This document shows positions 1 to 9,833 of a stretch of DNA of 15,999 bases, piece by piece. Origin of the DNA: DAOPZC01 sp035353175 (lineage in GTDB: Bacteria; Verrucomicrobiota; Kiritimatiellia; RFP12; UBA1067); NCBI GenBank assembly GCA_035353175.1, contig DAOPZC010000085.1:1-15999 (forward strand), written 5' to 3'. Below the pieces are notes generated by a model. The model saw only the letters and a program-made list of their open reading frames with translations. It made no database searches and was not told where the DNA came from. The translations under genes were made by a program, and so were the position numbers. Positions within the stretch are counted from its first letter, which is position 1, and each line of letters begins with the position of its first letter.

Positions 1-1080
<1,080 letters not shown>

Positions 1081-1278
1081 ACCATCCGCTCCTCTCAATA
1101 CGTACCAAAGAAATGAAAACATCTGGACTTCGACGGCAACGAATCAATCGCTGCCAAGGGAATACTGCTGAAGGATCTCCTCGCCAGGCACATTTTGTGC
1201 GCGTGAATGCGAGGATCCGCCACGCACCCGGACGGACAACGGTTCGGATGCGTGAATGGGGAAGAATCTGCCGACGGG

Positions 1279-1701
1279 TCAGCAGAGAAGTCGCGCGGCT
1301 TGCGCGAGAATATGCGATCGGACGGACAAGAGGCCGGGAGTCGCAGCGGATGTCAGGCGTTTGTCACGTGAGGGCGCCGTTGGGACCGTTCGCAGAAAGG
1401 GGCAAGGAATAAGATCGGCACGCAAGGCGAGAAGAAACAGAAAAGGGTTGGTTTCGCGTTCGCTGCTCAGCATCGCGTCCGCTTTGATGTCCTGGCTGCC
1501 GCAACATAAGCCGCCGCTCGTGTCTTCCGAGCCTGTATTTTGGAGCAGGCTGCTTCCGGAAGGGGACAGCTCCTGCACACGTGTTGCACCGGACGTCACC
1601 AAATATACGGCGCAGAGCGAAAGCACGCAAAAGATCCGCAAGCACGAAGATAGGCAGATGCCGCCCCGGCATCCCACCCAATCTCTGCAATTAAAATACA
1701 T
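1279..1701 (-). CDS. Doubtful Cys-rich membrane-anchored hypothetical protein (140 aa)
   Basis: I do not recognise this protein. The translation has a hydrophobic stretch at about residues 15-38 that could be a signal anchor, and ten Cys, six of them in the first 30 residues and a CC pair at 66-67. In its favour, a good promoter (TTGCGG, 17-bp spacer, TATTAT) ends eight bases before the ATG, which would give a nearly leaderless message. Against it, there is no Shine-Dalgarno sequence, the C-terminal half looks unstructured and biased, and codon use is weaker than in the neighbouring genes. It may be a chance frame, or the promoter may serve the malic enzyme gene through a long leader. Confidence 0.25.
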   Translation of the reverse strand: MYFNCRDWVGCRGGICLSSCLRIFCVLSLCAVYLVTSGATRVQELSPSGSSLLQNTGSEDTSGGLCCGSQDIKADAMLSSERETNPFLFLLALRADLIPCPFLRTVPTAPSRDKRLTSAATPGLLSVRSHILAQAARLLC

Positions 1702-1709
1702 GCCAACTT

Positions 1710-1738
1710 ATAATATCAGCGGTGCTATTTTGCCGCAA
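1710..1738 (-). promoter_or_regulatory. Sigma-70-like promoter
   Basis: The minus strand reads TTGCGG (1738-1733), a 17-bp spacer, then TATTAT (1715-1710), which matches five of six bases of the -10 consensus. Transcription would start at about 1702-1703, one or two bases before the ATG at 1701. It lies downstream of the lipoprotein gene and points toward the doubtful ORF and, further on, the malic enzyme. Confidence 0.45.
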
Positions 1739-1790
1739 GGGAAATCGTCATGAAGGAAAACGAGCAGGAAAATCGTCGCGCAACAGGCGG

Positions 1791-2411
1791 TCAGTAGCTG
1801 TGTTTGCTGATGTCCTGGACCTCGTTGGTGAAGATGTTGATGCGGATGTAGCGGGTCACGTTGTCCTTCATGGCGCGGGCATAAATGAATTTCTGCCCCT
1901 CTTTGATGGTGGTCGGGAAGCTGACCTTGCCGTTTTTCCCGACCCTGGCCGTGATATCGGACTCGACTCCGCCCGGATTTTTGTAGTAAAGGCGGGAGCC
2001 GGGCTTGACATGAAACGTGATCGTGGTCGTGGCTGAGGCCGACACGTCGGTGGAGTCGAACGTGACGTCGACGCCCGCCGCGCGGAGGTTGAGCGTTTGC
2101 TGGCGGTTGGCGGGTAGGAACGAATCGGTCCGGCTGTAGAGCAGTTGGGGATTCAACGTGTCGAGGTCGGCGAGCCGAGCGACGCGGAAACGGTATTCTG
2201 GAAATGTGACGGTCCCCGATTTTGCGACGGTGCCCACCGCGACGGCATGGATGGCGGCTTCGACGCGGGCCTGGTCCGCGGGGCGGGCGAGCATTTTGAA
2301 GCGGTAGGTGCAGGGGATGGAGCCCACGCCCGGGGAACGGGATGAGAATGAGGCGCAGCCGCCGAGGAGGAAGGTGGCGAGGAGAAGACGAAGTGTGTTT
2401 GAAGGGTTCAT
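1791..2411 (-). CDS. Predicted lipoprotein of unknown function (206 aa)
   Basis: The N-terminus is a typical lipoprotein signal: Arg8, a hydrophobic run, and the lipobox L-G-G-C with the lipidated Cys at residue 19. The product should therefore be anchored to a membrane on the outer side of the cytoplasmic membrane. The mature part is rich in Thr, Val and alternating hydrophobic residues, suggesting a beta-sandwich fold, with no catalytic motif I can name. The start at 2411 is supported by an AAAGGA ribosome site eight bases upstream. It begins 58 bp after the pteridine-reductase-like gene on the same strand, with no visible promoter between them, so the two are probably cotranscribed. No family assignment is offered. 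Confidence 0.8.
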   Translation of the reverse strand: MNPSNTLRLLLATFLLGGCASFSSRSPGVGSIPCTYRFKMLARPADQARVEAAIHAVAVGTVAKSGTVTFPEYRFRVARLADLDTLNPQLLYSRTDSFLPANRQQTLNLRAAGVDVTFDSTDVSASATTTITFHVKPGSRLYYKNPGGVESDITARVGKNGKVSFPTTIKEGQKFIYARAMKDNVTRYIRINIFTNEVQDISKHSY

Positions 2412-2469
2412 GCTGAGGTTCCTTTGGTCATGGATGAAATCGGAGCGGCCTGGCGGCTGCCCGCGCGGA

Positions 2470-3192
2470 TTACGATGTCAGATGCTGCCCGCCGTCGACA
2501 AAGAGGACTTGGCCCGTGACGGACTCGGCGTCGAGCAGGAAACGCACCGCCGCGGCGACGTGTTCGGCGGCGGGCCGGGTTCCGAGAGGAAACGCGCCTG
2601 CCGGTTCTTTCGTGCCGGACTGCGCGGGCGGGGGAAGCACCGCGCCCGGCGCGACGGCGTTGACGCGTAAATCGGGCGCGTATTCGAGGGCCGCCGAGAG
2701 CGTGAACGTTTCGAGCGCGCTTTTCGAAAGCATATAGGGAAGCGCGCCTGCGCTCGCGCGGGAGAGCCGTTGGTCGAGCAGGTTGACGGCACTGCCGCAC
2801 GCCTTCCGGGCCGTCACGTGGGCCGCAAGACGTTGCGTCAGCAGAATCGGCGCCAGGGTGTTAATCCGCCACAGGCGCTCGAAATCGGCGGCGGTGGCGG
2901 ACGCGAGCGGCTGGCGTTCGAAAACGGCGGCGTTGTTGATCAGCGCGTCGATCTGTCCGGCGCAGGCGATGCCCGCCTCGAAGACCGCCGCGGGGCCGCC
3001 GTCGTCGGCCAGGTCGCCCGTCACGCGCCAGGCGCGGGCTCCGCCGGCCGCAAGGTCTGCGCAGAGCGCGTCGGCCTCGGTGACGGAACGGTGGGCGTGG
3101 ACAACGACGTTCCACCCCGCACGGGCGAGGGTGCGGGCAATGACGTTCCCGATGCGGATGGCCGCGCCGGTGATGAGGGCTGTTCGGTTCAT
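2470..3192 (-). CDS. Pteridine-reductase-like short-chain dehydrogenase (240 aa)
   Basis: An NADPH-dependent short-chain dehydrogenase, probably reducing a dihydropterin or dihydrofolate in the cytoplasm (PTR1/FolM type). The glycine-rich loop TGAAIRIG is at residues 8-15. HAHRS (32-36) resembles the His-Arg-Ser motif by which PTR1 holds the NADPH 2'-phosphate. NNA is at 86-88, followed by the catalytic Tyr153 and Lys157. Where classical members have Ser, this one has Asp140, thirteen residues before the Tyr, as in PTR1. NAVAPGAVLPP (178-188) is also typical of the pteridine reductase branch. Length fits the family. It is the first gene of a minus-strand unit with the lipoprotein and starts within 45 bp of the divergent HAD gene. 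The exact substrate is inferred from family knowledge; a generic SDR role remains possible. Confidence 0.85.
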   Translation of the reverse strand: MNRTALITGAAIRIGNVIARTLARAGWNVVVHAHRSVTEADALCADLAAGGARAWRVTGDLADDGGPAAVFEAGIACAGQIDALINNAAVFERQPLASATAADFERLWRINTLAPILLTQRLAAHVTARKACGSAVNLLDQRLSRASAGALPYMLSKSALETFTLSAALEYAPDLRVNAVAPGAVLPPPAQSGTKEPAGAFPLGTRPAAEHVAAAVRFLLDAESVTGQVLFVDGGQHLTS

Positions 3193-3196
3193 GGGG

Positions 3197-3225
3197 TTGA
3201 CAAGCGACGGGCATCATCATACCTT
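3197..3225 (+). promoter_or_regulatory. Promoter of the HAD-like gene
   Basis: A perfect TTGACA (3197-3202) is followed by a 17-bp spacer and TACCTT (3220-3225), a poor -10 element. The expected start site, at about 3232-3234, falls beyond the first ATG (3228) and at the second ATG (3234), so the message would be leaderless. No Shine-Dalgarno sequence precedes either ATG. The -10 element overlaps that of the divergent promoter. Confidence 0.45.
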
Positions 3226-3245
3226 AAATGCCGATGAGCCGTCAT
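3216..3245 (-). promoter_or_regulatory. Promoter of the pteridine-reductase-like gene
   Basis: On the minus strand ATGACG (3245-3240) precedes TATGAT (3221-3216) with an 18-bp spacer. The -10 matches five of six consensus bases. Transcription would begin at about 3209, leaving a leader of about 17 bases before the ATG at 3192. It shares bases with the plus-strand promoter, so the two are unlikely to be occupied at once. Confidence 0.35.
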
Positions 3246-4145
3246 GTCCAAAACGTGAATTCCCGGGTCGCAGAGCGGGATTTCAAATACTATATCTTTG
3301 ATTGGGACGACAATATCTTGCACATGCCCACGCGGATCCATCTTGAGAAGAAGATGGCGGACGGCATGTGGCAGCCGCATAGCGTTTCGACGGCGGCCTT
3401 TGCCGTCGTGCGCAACGACAAGGAGAACTACCGCGCGCCGGGCGGGGTGTGGGACAACGCCTTTGTCGAGTTCCAGGATACGGCCGGCGAGAGCGAGAGC
3501 CGCTTTTTGAGCGACACCCGCGTCTCGCTCGAAAGGGTGCTGAAAGGCGAGGTGCTCCCCGCACCGAGCTTCGAGACGCTGCGCGAGACGCTGCGGGAGG
3601 GCCGCCTGTTCGCGATCGTCACGGCCCGCGGACACGAGTCCGAGTCGCTGAAGAAGGCGGTCCGGCTGTTCATCGAAGTGGTGCTCACGCCGAAGGAGCG
3701 GGAGGAGATGATGGCCAATCTGCGCGGCTACCGCGCCTGCTTCGACGGCCGCTCGACCTTCGGGACGGACGCGGAAGAGCTCGAGTATTACCTCGCCCTC
3801 AATAAATATCACGCGGTGACGAATCCCGGGTTCCGGAAATGGATGGCGGCGGAGTCGGGCGGGCGGCCGTCCTCGGAAAACGCCAAGCAGTTCGCGATCC
3901 GCGATTTCGTCGAACACGTCATCAAGATCCTGAGCCGCACGGGGGCGGAGTCTCTCCGTCGTCCGATCAGCGTGGGCTTCTCGGACGACGACCAGTGCAA
4001 TGTGGCGGCCATCGAGCGCTACATTCAGGAAGAGCTCGCCAAACGGTTTCCCGGCATCAAGTTCTGCGTGTACGACACCTCTGATCCGTCTTTGGCGGAC
4101 GGGCGCAAAGTGGTCGTTTCCGGCCAGCTCGACTTCGGGTTTTGA
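3234..4145 (+). CDS. HAD-superfamily phosphatase-like protein, substrate unknown (303 aa)
   Basis: The HAD signature is present. Motif I is FDWDDN (22-27, nucleophile Asp23 and acid Asp25). Motif II is the Thr of IVTARG (Thr130). A motif III Lys candidate is Lys218 in ENAKQFAI. Motif IV is FSDDDQ (249-254). About 80 residues between motifs II and III form an extra segment that could hold a cap or substrate-specific insert. No signal peptide or membrane segment is seen, so it is likely cytoplasmic. I could not match it to a named HAD family. The start is uncertain: an ATG at 3228 exists, but the promoter spacing favours 3234, and neither has a ribosome site. The gene stands alone next to the divergent SDR gene. 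Confidence 0.8.
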   Translation: MSRHVQNVNSRVAERDFKYYIFDWDDNILHMPTRIHLEKKMADGMWQPHSVSTAAFAVVRNDKENYRAPGGVWDNAFVEFQDTAGESESRFLSDTRVSLERVLKGEVLPAPSFETLRETLREGRLFAIVTARGHESESLKKAVRLFIEVVLTPKEREEMMANLRGYRACFDGRSTFGTDAEELEYYLALNKYHAVTNPGFRKWMAAESGGRPSSENAKQFAIRDFVEHVIKILSRTGAESLRRPISVGFSDDDQCNVAAIERYIQEELAKRFPGIKFCVYDTSDPSLADGRKVVVSGQLDFGF

Positions 4146-4157
4146 AGCGGTGCGGCA

Positions 4158-4186
4158 TTGCGGGGGGGCGCGGGTTCTGGTATTCT
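4158..4186 (+). promoter_or_regulatory. Promoter of the 3D-domain protein gene
   Basis: TTGCGG (4158-4163), a 17-bp spacer and TATTCT (4181-4186) lie just after the HAD stop codon. The -35 sequence and the spacing equal those of the promoter at 1710-1738. The predicted start, at about 4193-4194, is only two or three bases before the ATG at 4196, again suggesting a leaderless message. Confidence 0.4.
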
Positions 4187-4195
4187 AAAAACCAC

Positions 4196-4693
4196 ATGCC
4201 TAAACCGCATCACAGACGGCCTCGGGGCCGATGGCGCGAGCGTTTGCCCGCGATCTTCGCGGGCCTGTGCCTCCCGTTGCTGGTCTGGTGGTCCGGTTGT
4301 TTGACCGAGCGCATTCGGCCGCCGCGCGGTGGCGCGTCGACCGTGATGGCCATGGAAGTGACCGGCTATTGTAACTGCGGGCTGTGCTGCAGCTGGGAGC
4401 GGGGCTGGTTCGGGCTCGGGGCTCCGGTCATCAGCGGCGGATTGAACAAGGGCAAGCCCAAAGCGGTCGGCGTGACGGCGAGCGGCACGCGCGCACGCTA
4501 CGGCACGATCGCCGCGGACACGGCGGTGTTGCCCTTCGGCGCGATTGTGTATGTGCCGGGGTACGGGTACGGGCGCGTGGAGGACCGCGGCGGCGCGATC
4601 ACGGGACGTTGTCTGGACCTCTGGTTTCCCTCGCACGGGGAGGCCCAGGCATGGGGCCGCAAAAAGATGAACGTGCGCGTTTGGCGGCCGTGA
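4196..4693 (+). CDS. Small exported 3D-domain (double-psi beta-barrel) protein (165 aa)
   Basis: The C-terminal two thirds are a 3D domain, the double-psi beta-barrel named after three conserved Asp, related to the catalytic part of MltA and to YuiC/YabE-type cell-wall proteins. The three Asp are visible as AADTAVLPFG (Asp108), VEDRGGAI (Asp130) and CLDLWFPS (Asp141). An Arg-rich N-terminus followed by a hydrophobic segment (about 18-33) would export or anchor it, and a following Cys (35) makes an atypical lipoprotein signal possible. A tight Cys group, CNCGLCC (59-65), opens the domain. A role in peptidoglycan cleavage is inferred from the family. The frame is open from 4142, overlapping the HAD gene by four bases, but 4196 fits both the promoter and the signal segment. 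Confidence 0.8.
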   Translation: MPKPHHRRPRGRWRERLPAIFAGLCLPLLVWWSGCLTERIRPPRGGASTVMAMEVTGYCNCGLCCSWERGWFGLGAPVISGGLNKGKPKAVGVTASGTRARYGTIAADTAVLPFGAIVYVPGYGYGRVEDRGGAITGRCLDLWFPSHGEAQAWGRKKMNVRVWRP

Positions 4694-4737
4694 GATTTTT
4701 TTAGGGGCGGGCTCTTGGCCTGTCCGAAAGGTGAAAG

Positions 4738-6462
<1,725 letters not shown>

Positions 6463-6517
6463 GATGAGAAATCATGTCGGGGCTGGACGCTGTGCCGCAC
6501 CCGATCGAAAGGGACAC

Positions 6518-7402
6518 ATGCAGAAGACAGTCAAAGTGAACGGACAGGTTATCCCGCAAGAGGCCATTCAGTTCGAGCTGGAGCGGCTCGTCCGTTTCTA
6601 TGCCGAGCATGGCATGTCGCAGGACCAGGTGCGCGCCCAGTTGCCCGCGTTGGTCCAGAAGGCGACGGAACAGGCGATCGGCGCCAAGCTGTTGATGGAC
6701 GAGGCCAGCAAGTTTGATTTCCCGGTGAGCGAAGCCGAAATCGATGAGCAGGTCGTGAAAATCGTGGAGCAGGTCGGCGGGCGCTCGGCGTTCGAGGCCG
6801 CACTTGCGCAGCAGAAAACCACCGAGGCCGTGTTCCGCGAGCAGCTGAAGCGCGGGCGCCGCGTCGACAAGCTCGTCGAGAAGTCCGTTGTCGGTGTGGC
6901 CGAGCCGACCGAAGCGGACATCAAAACGCATTTTGAAGAGCACCGGGAGGAGTACTCGAAAGGCGAGCGCGTGCTGGCGCAGCACATCCTGATCACGCCC
7001 GACGGCGACACGCAGGCCTCCAAAGACGAGGCGAAAACCAAGATCGCGGCGATCCGGGCGCGCGTGCTCGGCGGAAAAACGTTCGCGGATGAGGCGGCGG
7101 CGCACTCCATGTGCCCCAGCGGCAAAGAGGGCGGCAGCCTCGGCTGGTTCAGCCGCGGCATGATGGTGCCGGAGTTCGACCAGGCCGTTTTTTCGATGAG
7201 TGTCGGCGAGGTCAGCGACATCATCGAAACGCAGTTCGGCTACCACATCATCTACAAGACCGACCACGAGGCGGCCGGCGAGGCGGAGTTAGACCAGGTG
7301 CGCGAGCAGATCCGCGATTTCCTCCGGCATGCGCGTCGCGGCGAAGCCATGACGGCGTATGTGGAGGAGCTGAAGTCCAAGGCGGTGATCGAGATGGCGT
7401 GA
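6518..7402 (+). CDS. Parvulin-type peptidyl-prolyl isomerase without signal peptide (294 aa)
   Basis: A SurA/PrsA-like layout: an N-terminal helical chaperone-like region (about 1-125), a rotamase domain (about 152-249) and a short helical tail. In the rotamase, AQHILI, the SMCPSGKEGGSLGWF stretch, PEFDQAVF and FGYHIIY are the usual family landmarks. Unlike SurA and PrsA it has no signal peptide or lipobox, so it should act in the cytoplasm on nascent or folding proteins. The frame is open from an ATG at 6464, next to the glnS stop, but that adds 18 unconvincing residues. The ATG at 6518 has AAAGGGA just upstream and is preferred. Cotranscription with glnS is likely. Confidence 0.9.
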   Translation: MQKTVKVNGQVIPQEAIQFELERLVRFYAEHGMSQDQVRAQLPALVQKATEQAIGAKLLMDEASKFDFPVSEAEIDEQVVKIVEQVGGRSAFEAALAQQKTTEAVFREQLKRGRRVDKLVEKSVVGVAEPTEADIKTHFEEHREEYSKGERVLAQHILITPDGDTQASKDEAKTKIAAIRARVLGGKTFADEAAAHSMCPSGKEGGSLGWFSRGMMVPEFDQAVFSMSVGEVSDIIETQFGYHIIYKTDHEAAGEAELDQVREQIRDFLRHARRGEAMTAYVEELKSKAVIEMA

Positions 7403-7425
7403 GCACTCGGTCTGGCTGGGTGTGT

Positions 7426-7455
7426 TCCCCGGACGTGCTGCGAACGGCCCGGGGA
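7426..7455 (+). terminator. Stem-loop after the prolyl isomerase gene
   Basis: TCCCCGG (7426-7432) pairs with CCGGGGA (7449-7455) across a 16-base loop, followed by the pyrimidine-rich ATTTCCCTTTCTT. It resembles a weak intrinsic terminator between the isomerase and hemL. The large loop and the interrupted T tract lower confidence. Confidence 0.4.
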
Positions 7456-7500
7456 TTTCCCTTTCTTGATTGGCGGGTTACGAACGGTTGAGGTTCCGGC

Positions 7501-8763
7501 ATGATGACGCATGAGAGTCTGTTCCAGCGCGCGTGCAATGTGATCCCGGGCGGGGTCAATAGCCCGGTGCGCGCGTTCAACGGAGTCGGGGGGACCCCGC
7601 TCTATGTCGAGTCGGGCAAAGGCTCCAAGATCCGCACGGCGGACGGCCGCACGCTGACCGACTTTTGCTGCTCGTGGGGCGCGATGATCCTCGGACACGC
7701 GAACGACGAGGTCGTGGCCGCGATCCAGGCCCAGGCTGCGAAGGGAACGACCTTCGGCATCAACACGCCGGACGAGGTGGCCTTCGCGGAGCGGCTCTGC
7801 GCGCTCGTGCCGGGCATGGAACGGGTGCGCCTGGTGAACTCCGGCACCGAGGCGGTGATGACCGCCCTGCGCATTGCGCGGGGCGTGACGGGCCGCAAAC
7901 GCATCATCAAGTTCGACGGCTGCTATCACGGCCACAGCGACAGCGTGCTGGTTTCCGCCGGCAGCGGGTTGCTGACCGGCGGGATGGTCAGTTCGCTGGG
8001 CGTGTCCCGGCATGTGGCCAGCGACACGTTCGTCGCGCCGTATAACGATAACAACGCGGTCAACGAGCTGATCCGCGAGAAGGGTTCTGAGATCGCCGCG
8101 ATCATCGTTGAGCCCGTCGCGGGCAACATGGGGCTCGTGCTGCCGGAGCCCGAATTTCTTGCAAAGCTGCGCCGCTCCGCCGACCGTTGCGGCGCGTTGC
8201 TGATTTTCGACGAGGTGATCGACGGGTTCCGCTTCGCGCTCTCTTCGTATGCCAAGACCGTCGGCGTGAAGCCCGACCTCATTACATTGGGGAAGGTGAT
8301 CGGCGGCGGGCTGCCTTTGGCGGCCGTCGGCGGCGCGGCGGTGTTCATGGATGAACTTGCTCCGCAAGGCAAGATCTATCAGGCGGGCACGCTTTCGGGG
8401 AATCCGCTGGCCGTGGCGGCGGGACTTAAGACGCTTGAGATTTTGGCGCGTGACGATCCGTATCCGCGCATGGCGGCCCTCGGCCATCGCATGGCCGAAT
8501 TCATCAACACCGCCGCGGCTTCCAAGGGGCTGCCGTTCCATTGCGCGCAGTATCACGGCGTCTTCACGCTTTTCTTCACGCAGGCGCCGATCAGGTCCCT
8601 GTCGGACACCAAGCGGTGCGACACGCGGGCTTATGCGCAATTATTCCATGCGATCCTCAACCGCGGTTATTATCTGCCCCCGTCGCAGTTCGAGATCGGC
8701 TTCATCTCCGCCGCGCACAGCGAGGACGAGGTGATGTCGTTCGCGCAGGCGGTGGTGGGCTGA
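7501..8763 (+). CDS. hemL: Glutamate-1-semialdehyde 2,1-aminomutase
   Basis: A PLP enzyme that converts glutamate-1-semialdehyde to 5-aminolevulinate, the second step of the C5 route to heme and other tetrapyrroles, in the cytoplasm. Landmarks are VIPGGVNSPVRAF near the N-terminus, the NSGTEAVMTALR substrate/PLP region, YHGHSDS, FDEVIDGFRF, and the PLP-binding Lys265 in LGKVIGGGLP. YQAGTLSGNPLA follows. At 420 residues it is close to the family's usual 425-430. A GAGG element seven bases before the first of two tandem ATGs supports the start at 7501. hemA is not in the window. A stem-loop upstream suggests hemL can be transcribed separately from glnS and the isomerase gene. Confidence 0.97.
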   Translation: MMTHESLFQRACNVIPGGVNSPVRAFNGVGGTPLYVESGKGSKIRTADGRTLTDFCCSWGAMILGHANDEVVAAIQAQAAKGTTFGINTPDEVAFAERLCALVPGMERVRLVNSGTEAVMTALRIARGVTGRKRIIKFDGCYHGHSDSVLVSAGSGLLTGGMVSSLGVSRHVASDTFVAPYNDNNAVNELIREKGSEIAAIIVEPVAGNMGLVLPEPEFLAKLRRSADRCGALLIFDEVIDGFRFALSSYAKTVGVKPDLITLGKVIGGGLPLAAVGGAAVFMDELAPQGKIYQAGTLSGNPLAVAAGLKTLEILARDDPYPRMAALGHRMAEFINTAAASKGLPFHCAQYHGVFTLFFTQAPIRSLSDTKRCDTRAYAQLFHAILNRGYYLPPSQFEIGFISAAHSEDEVMSFAQAVVG

Positions 8764-8768
8764 GCGCC

Positions 8769-8809
8769 CCGGCAGATGGGCGAGGATCACGGCCTTCGTC
8801 CGCTGCCGG
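8769..8809 (+). other. Stem-loop after hemL
   Basis: CCGGCAG (8769-8775) and CTGCCGG (8803-8809) form a perfect seven-pair stem, with further imperfect pairing inside the loop. It begins five bases after the hemL stop codon. There is no T tract directly after it, so it is not a classical terminator. It may stabilise the mRNA 3' end or work with Rho. Confidence 0.4.
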
Positions 8810-8928
8810 CCACACGGGTGAATCGTCCGCTTGCGCTTCGTCTTTTTGAAAACCCAAGTGTATCCTGCTCCGGTCCGGCCTTGGGAATAGGTGTGGAACG
8901 GGACGGAGATTGAAGGTGGTGTACAAAG

Positions 8929-9771
8929 ATGAGCATGTTGGTGATCACGAGTGCGGAGGAGGTTCAGAAATGGGCGATGGCCCAGCGTGCGCAGGGTTTG
9001 CGCATCGGGCTGGTTCCAACGATGGGATATTTGCACGCGGGGCATCTCTCGCTGATCGCCGAAGCAGGAAAGCACGCCGATCGCGTGGTCGTCAGCATTT
9101 TCGTCAACCCCGTACAGTTCGGCCCGAACGAGGACTTTGAGAAATATCCGCGCAATGAGGCGCGGGACTTGGAGCTCTGCGAGAAGGCCGGGGCGGCGGT
9201 TGTGTTTCTGCCGCAGGTGTCCGCGATGTACGCGCCGGACGCGAGCGTCTTCGTCACCGAGGAGCGGCTCGGCAACGGGCTGTGCGGCGCGAAACGCCCG
9301 GGCCATTTCCGCGGCGTCTGTACGGTGGTCGCCAAGCTCTTCAACATCGCGTTGCCGCAGGTTGCGGTGTTTGGCCAGAAGGATTATCAGCAGGCGGCGG
9401 TTATCCGCCGCATGGTCCGGGACCTCAACTTCCCGCTCGAGGTCGTGGTGGCGCCGATCGTGCGCGAGGCGGACGGGCTGGCCATGAGTTCTCGAAACGT
9501 GTATCTTGTCGGCGATGAGCGGAGTCGCGCGCTGGGCCTGAGCCGCGCGTTGCAGACTGCGGCGCAGACCATCGCAGCCGGGCCTTGCGCGGCGGGCGCG
9601 GTGCGCGGACAGATGCGCGAGGTGTTGGAGAAGCACGCGCTCAAGATCGACTATGTCGAAATCGTGGACGCGGAAACGCTGGAACCCGTTTCCGAGGCGC
9701 GGCAGGGGCATGTGGCGCTCATCGCCGTGTATTGCGGCCGGACGCGGTTGATCGATAATCGGGTGCTGTAG
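8929..9771 (+). CDS. panC: Pantothenate synthetase (pantoate--beta-alanine ligase)
   Basis: Joins pantoate and beta-alanine with ATP to make pantothenate, the precursor of coenzyme A, in the cytoplasm. VPTMGYLHAGHLSL (29-42) carries the HIGH-like ATP motif (His36, His39). IFVNPVQFGPNEDFEKYPR follows at 57-75, FGQKDYQQ holds Lys151, and the KMSKS-like motif is MSSRN (186-190). The length of 280 is typical. The start at 8929 has an AAGGTGG ribosome site about ten bases upstream. panB and panD are absent from the window. It leads a run with larE, the rhamnosidase and the dehydrogenase. A promoter must lie in the 165-bp gap before it, but I could not place one with confidence. Confidence 0.97.
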   Translation: MSMLVITSAEEVQKWAMAQRAQGLRIGLVPTMGYLHAGHLSLIAEAGKHADRVVVSIFVNPVQFGPNEDFEKYPRNEARDLELCEKAGAAVVFLPQVSAMYAPDASVFVTEERLGNGLCGAKRPGHFRGVCTVVAKLFNIALPQVAVFGQKDYQQAAVIRRMVRDLNFPLEVVVAPIVREADGLAMSSRNVYLVGDERSRALGLSRALQTAAQTIAAGPCAAGAVRGQMREVLEKHALKIDYVEIVDAETLEPVSEARQGHVALIAVYCGRTRLIDNRVL

Positions 9772-9793
9772 GGGCGGCCGGCCGGTCGCCCCT
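9770..9793 (+). other. Stem-loop overlapping the panC stop codon
   Basis: AGGGGCG (9770-9776) pairs perfectly with CGCCCCT (9787-9793). The first two bases of the stem are the last two bases of the panC TAG. The loop holds the self-complementary GCCGGC. No T tract follows. It separates panC from larE and could act on mRNA processing or translational coupling. Confidence 0.5.
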
Positions 9794-9833
9794 GCCGGAA
9801 ACGTGCGATTCGAAACTTGGGAGGGGAGTGCCG

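Larger units (their letters stand above)
1081..1790. other. About 700-bp stretch with no convincing gene
   Basis: This stretch separates the malic enzyme start from the end of the lipoprotein gene. It is visibly less GC-rich than its surroundings and lacks the strong third-position GC bias of the neighbouring genes. It holds one sigma-70-like promoter (1710-1738, minus) and a doubtful minus-strand ORF (1279-1701). Other open frames on either strand give Arg-rich, low-complexity translations without recognisable motifs. No tRNA-like fold, tandem repeat or transposase remnant was seen. It could be a degraded gene region or a long leader of the malic enzyme mRNA. Confidence 0.5.

Noticed and set aside
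4695..4701. Run of seven T after the 3D-domain gene as an intrinsic terminator
   Set aside because: No stable stem directly precedes the T run. The nearby CGGCCG is too short.
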